From Treponema sp. (GTDB lineage: Bacteria; Spirochaetota; Spirochaetia; Treponematales; Treponemataceae): 64,000 nt of DNA. The DNA lies in contig JAFZKN010000007.1 of the NCBI GenBank assembly GCA_017553635.1, positions 124,001 through 188,000 on the forward strand. The letters are read 5' to 3'. Made by a program: the position numbers and the translations under genes. Numbering within the stretch: the stretch's first letter is position 1; each line of letters opens with the position of its first letter. Under the pieces are notes generated by a model that was not told the DNA's origin, ran no database searches, and saw only the letters and a program-made list of their open reading frames with translations. Shown here in pieces: positions 60,504-64,000 of the stretch.

Positions 60504-61076
60504 ATGTTTGAAATTGAACTTAAAGCTCATGTCCGTGACAAAACCAGGACAGTAGAACTGGTAAACAGTTTTGCAGAGTTTAAGGGAACCACCGTTAAAA
60601 ACGATGATTACTTTAACAATTCAAAAATCACCTGCCGAATCCGATCAGAAATCAAAACACTTCCAGACAAAACACAGATAAAGGAAAATCTTTTTACATA
60701 CAAATCTAAAGAACTCAGAATGGATAAAAACGGTTCCTCCTATGAAGTGAACGAAGAAAATGAAACAACCATTTCTAATCCGGAAGCACTTGAAAAGCTG
60801 CTTTTAGATTCAGCCTATACAAAAGTATATTCCAAGCACAAAGATGTCATCGAATGGATAACGGATACTCCGTTCGGTCAGGCGCATATTGAACTTTGCA
60901 ATGTTCCGCCACTGGGTGACTTTTTAGAAATTGAAATTGTTACGGAAAACTGTAATAATGATAAAGAAATCAATGCTGAATTAAAACTGCTCATTCAAAA
61001 GGCGGGAATTGATTTAAATGACATTGAAAAAAAATACTATAGTGAACTGCTTAGAGAAGCGGGAGTAATTCACTAA
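60504..61076 (+). CDS. CYTH-domain protein, class IV adenylate cyclase-like
   Basis: 190 residues. MFEIELKAHVRDK holds the EIELKA motif of CYTH (CyaB/thiamine triphosphatase) proteins; further basic and acidic residues lie on alternate strands (ITCRIRSEIK, LFTYKSKEL, FLEIEIVTE), forming the tunnel that binds triphosphates. It may cyclise ATP or hydrolyse a triphosphate; the substrate cannot be fixed from sequence. First gene of a plus-strand run. Confidence 0.85.
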   Translation: MFEIELKAHVRDKTRTVELVNSFAEFKGTTVKNDDYFNNSKITCRIRSEIKTLPDKTQIKENLFTYKSKELRMDKNGSSYEVNEENETTISNPEALEKLLLDSAYTKVYSKHKDVIEWITDTPFGQAHIELCNVPPLGDFLEIEIVTENCNNDKEINAELKLLIQKAGIDLNDIEKKYYSELLREAGVIH

Positions 61077-61086
61077 GAGAGGAAAA

Positions 61087-62001
61087 ATGTTTAACCGTAT
61101 TGAATTTAAAAGAAAAGCAAGAGCACAGCTTAAGGGAAAACTTCCGATTTGCATTGCTGTTGTCTGTATTTCTCAATTCTTCGATATAATAGTAACGATG
61201 CTTAAAACTAAACTCCAAGTTAACAATTATGTTTCGTTTGCATTTTCGATTTTTACTTTCTGTGTAACTGCAATTTTTTCATTTGCACTGTCAGGTTTTT
61301 TTCTTAAACTTACGCAAAAAGAAGAATGTCCCGAATTTAAAGATTATACTGTCGGATTTACAACCCCGGTAACCGCGATACTTAAAAAATTATTAGAAAG
61401 TTTTATGATTTTTCTATGGTCTCTTTTAGTTATAATCCCATCAATCATCATTCTTGCTTTAACCGGTGCATTTTCAATTTTAAATGCCGCAGGAATATTC
61501 AGCATTGATAATCTGGAAAATTTAGATAAATTTGAAAATGAAGAGTTTTTAAGAAATTTTCTTACAGAAAATATTGAATCCTTCCTTGTTTTCTTTTCGG
61601 TTCTATCAATTGCACTCATTGCGCTTCTTGTTGTCATGGTGAGAAAACATATCAGTTACAGTCAGATGAACAGAATACTGGTTGAAAATCCTGGAATGGC
61701 TGTATCCAGAGCAATGAGTATAAGCATTGAATATACAAAAAAACATATAGGAGATCTTTTCTTCCTTTCAATCAGTTTCTTAGGATGGATTCTTCTTGCG
61801 CTTATTGCCGGATATGCAATTGCAATGCCTTTTAAGAAAATTTTACCCTCTCTATATGAATATCTTAAATTATGCCTTCCTCAACTTGGCTTCTGTTTTA
61901 TAATTCCATATACAAAGACTGCTCACGCCTATGCATATCTTTATATGAAACAGGAAGCTCTTGAGCATGGGAAAATAAAAATAAATACTATCATTCAATA
62001 A
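61087..62001 (+). CDS. DUF975-like membrane protein
   Basis: 304 residues with about five hydrophobic segments. The start, IEFKRKARAQLKGKLPICIA, and the later RAMSISIEYTKKHIGDLFFL are typical of DUF975 proteins, multi-pass membrane proteins of unknown role. GAGAGGAAAA precedes the ATG at 61087. Located between the CYTH gene and sppA. Confidence 0.72.
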   Translation: MFNRIEFKRKARAQLKGKLPICIAVVCISQFFDIIVTMLKTKLQVNNYVSFAFSIFTFCVTAIFSFALSGFFLKLTQKEECPEFKDYTVGFTTPVTAILKKLLESFMIFLWSLLVIIPSIIILALTGAFSILNAAGIFSIDNLENLDKFENEEFLRNFLTENIESFLVFFSVLSIALIALLVVMVRKHISYSQMNRILVENPGMAVSRAMSISIEYTKKHIGDLFFLSISFLGWILLALIAGYAIAMPFKKILPSLYEYLKLCLPQLGFCFIIPYTKTAHAYAYLYMKQEALEHGKIKINTIIQ

Positions 62002-62017
62002 GGAGATATATTATAAA

Positions 62018-63076
62018 ATGGAAACTTCTAACAACATACAGCCTGTAAAACCTGTTAAAAAACAGAAAAAATCTTCAGGTCTTGCCGTATTAATAATTAT
62101 TGTTGTTCTTCTTTTGGGCTTTGCATGTTTTACATTTTTTGATGGCGGAAACAGTTTAGTTTCATCATCTTTTTCAACTTCACCTATGGGTTCAAATGAG
62201 GTCTTTAAGACATTCAGCTTTAGAAGCCAGAATTTAAATTCTACACCGATGATTAATTCTGATTACATTGCAAAGATTTACATCACGGGAATAATCCAGA
62301 AAGAAAACAAAACTTATAACCAGAAATGGCTTCTGGATACAATTGATACTTTAAAGAACGACAGCAGAAACAAGGGAATCATCCTTTTTATAGATTCACC
62401 TGGAGGATCAGTTTACGAAGCTGATGAACTTTATCTTGCACTTTCTGATTATCAGTCATCTCACAAACCTGTATGGTCTTACATGGCTTCTCTTGCTGCA
62501 AGCGGCGGATACTACATAGCATGCGGTTCAACACATATCTGTGCAAACAGAAACACACTTACAGGTTCTATCGGTGTAATTGCAGGACAGTCTCTCGACC
62601 TTACTGAATTGATGCAGAAATATGGAATTAAATCTAAAACATTTACTGCAGGTAAAAATAAAAACATGCTCAACTACAACAATCCTTTAACAGAAGAGCA
62701 GGAAAAAATCATGCAGTCAATCGCTGACGAATGCTACGAACAGTTTACAACAATTGTTTCATTCAATAGAAATATTCCAATTGAGCAGGTTAAAACAATT
62801 GCAGACGGAAGAATCTATACTGCAAAGCAGGCTCTTAACTTAAAGCTTATTGATAAAATCTGTTCTTTTGACGAAGCTGTAACTGAAATGCGCGCAAAGT
62901 TTGATCTTAGCGGTGTAGAAGTTGTCGATTATAAATATGTTCCAAAGCTAAGCATCTATGACATGCTCTATAATCTTGCGTCAGGTGTAAAGCCACTTGC
63001 ACAGAGCCCGGAAACAAAGCTTATCGAAATGACAGAAAGCAGCGTTCCATATCCTGCATATATTTATGAAAAATAG
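62018..63076 (+). CDS. sppA: Signal peptide peptidase SppA (S49 family)
   Basis: 352 residues, the short single-domain form. One N-terminal transmembrane helix (residues 22-42) is followed by the S49 protease domain: GIILFIDSPGGSVYEADEL, the serine in SLAASGGYYIACGS and NTLTGSIGVIAGQ. It degrades signal peptides or membrane-protein fragments in the envelope. AAGGAG precedes the ATG. Confidence 0.92.
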   Translation: METSNNIQPVKPVKKQKKSSGLAVLIIIVVLLLGFACFTFFDGGNSLVSSSFSTSPMGSNEVFKTFSFRSQNLNSTPMINSDYIAKIYITGIIQKENKTYNQKWLLDTIDTLKNDSRNKGIILFIDSPGGSVYEADELYLALSDYQSSHKPVWSYMASLAASGGYYIACGSTHICANRNTLTGSIGVIAGQSLDLTELMQKYGIKSKTFTAGKNKNMLNYNNPLTEEQEKIMQSIADECYEQFTTIVSFNRNIPIEQVKTIADGRIYTAKQALNLKLIDKICSFDEAVTEMRAKFDLSGVEVVDYKYVPKLSIYDMLYNLASGVKPLAQSPETKLIEMTESSVPYPAYIYEK

Positions 63077-63120
63077 TATTTTTTCTAAGAAAAAAATATA
63101 AAAAACAGTATTTATATTGT

Positions 63121-63993
63121 ATGAACAATATAAATATAAATAAAAAGAAACGGCCAGTTTTAGCAATTCATAAAATCTGCACCGTTTCTTTTTTTATGTC
63201 ATGCGCATGTTTTCTCTGTACATTCATTTTCGGCTGCAGTTTCCCGCTCGAATTTCCCAGAACAGAAAAAATACTTATCGAACTTCCGGCATGGGACAAC
63301 GCAAGCTACCCTGTTCTTGAAAACTGGAAAATAGAAATCACGGACTCTAAGGTTAACCGGATCTTTTATATCAATTCGAATGAAAAAATATTTTCATGTA
63401 CAGTCACAAAAGATTCGATAACATCAATTCTTGCATATCCTGTAACAGAGCCAGATTTTTTTTACCCCGCAGGAACTATCTATCCTTCTGCCGATAACGG
63501 TCACAGTACTTACATCAATCAGACTAAAACATACCGTGCACAATGGCATAAAGGAATTACTTCAATTACACTAAAAGAGCTTTTATTAATGCGCAGCGAT
63601 AAAACCACAAATGCTTTGAAATATTTTAATTTTAACAAACTTGATGAAACATTTTTATCAAAGGATAAAAGTGCATTTGAAAAATATGATTCTTTATCAA
63701 CTAAAAAATGTACAACCGCTTTTAACACAGACATAGAGACATTAAAACAAAGAATAATCAATCCGCCATCAAGATTTACAGTTCCATATTTTAATACAAA
63801 GTCATATTCACTCTCATCATTAAAAAATCATGACAGTTCAGCACATGTTTTTTGTCCATATATTCCTTTAAATGAATTTTCAAAAGAAAAAGGCTGCATT
63901 ACAATTCAGACAGAACCACCGAACTGCAAAACAGCCTTTTTGTATAAAGGGCAGCTTCATTATTTTAATAATAAAGAACTCATTCCCTATTAA
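63121..63993 (+). CDS. Lipoprotein of unknown function
   Basis: 290 residues. A long positively charged N-terminus (NININKKKRPVLAIHK) leads to a hydrophobic segment that ends in the lipobox FIFGC, so the protein should be lipid-anchored. The body (ELPAWDNASYPVLENWKIEI) suggests a beta-rich surface domain with no family I recognise. There is no clear ribosome binding site. It is the last gene in the window. Confidence 0.75.
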   Translation: MNNININKKKRPVLAIHKICTVSFFMSCACFLCTFIFGCSFPLEFPRTEKILIELPAWDNASYPVLENWKIEITDSKVNRIFYINSNEKIFSCTVTKDSITSILAYPVTEPDFFYPAGTIYPSADNGHSTYINQTKTYRAQWHKGITSITLKELLLMRSDKTTNALKYFNFNKLDETFLSKDKSAFEKYDSLSTKKCTTAFNTDIETLKQRIINPPSRFTVPYFNTKSYSLSSLKNHDSSAHVFCPYIPLNEFSKEKGCITIQTEPPNCKTAFLYKGQLHYFNNKELIPY

Positions 63994-64000
63994 TTGTGTT

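Overview
The window is about 64 kb of AT-rich DNA from a spirochaete, most likely a gut or rumen Treponema. Supporting signs are Treponema-style lipoprotein signals (FFSC, FIFGC), a GldA/F/G-like ABC cassette followed by a DUF4340 protein, a PEGA lipoprotein, a long Prs, and carbohydrate genes of a plant-fibre habitat (GH2 and a GH94-type cellobiose phosphorylase). The genus is inferred from gene content, not from a marker gene.

Region 1 (1-19037) is ordinary chromosome: a partial anchored protein, Bax-inhibitor-1 protein, FAD oxidoreductase, ABC/Gld-like operon, MATE pump, chemoreceptor, GH2 enzyme with a PEGA lipoprotein, HtrA protease, asnB behind a terminator-type leader, and uvrB.

Region 2 (19038-36553) is an accessory island starting right after uvrB. 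Twelve copies of one 17-bp palindrome, CTATCA-N5-TGATAG, lie upstream of almost every transcription unit in both orientations. In eleven of them a -10-like hexamer follows at 10-11 bp, and the variable N5 sits where a -35 should be. The last copy is on the promoter of a WYL-domain regulator, the likely cognate factor. Genes carrying the box include a short DnaE-type polymerase with a degraded PHP domain plus a cyclic-phosphate receiver (cREC) protein, a DnaQ-like exonuclease, an AAA_21-type ATPase (frameshifted) plus metallophosphoesterase, an AAA+ ATPase, a PcfJ-like protein, a membrane protein equal to the FlhA membrane domain alone, a tandem zinc-finger protein and several unknowns. A DUF2779 nuclease lies in the island but its upstream region was cut off by an IS. 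The set looks like an undescribed WYL-controlled, perhaps DNA-damage-related, regulon. A dead IS3-family element and a second copy of its left end surround a truncated WYL paralogue, a PD-(D/E)XK-like protein and a truncated TPR protein.

Region 3 (36554-64000) returns to ordinary chromosome: decayed fragments, rpmB, a tandem 90-bp repeat, an operon of secreted proteins with an MBL hydrolase and a MEMO-like lipoprotein, prs with a sugar kinase and HAD phosphatase, tRNA-Arg(CCU), copA carrying a fused CopZ-like domain with its own internal start signal, folE, an Hpt/receiver/dGTPase operon, a LysR regulator divergent from metE-metF, the GH94 enzyme with a possible structured RNA downstream, and a CYTH/DUF975/SppA/lipoprotein run.

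A recurrent theme is leaderless transcription: six genes have a -10 hexamer ending 6-7 bp before the ATG and no ribosome binding site.
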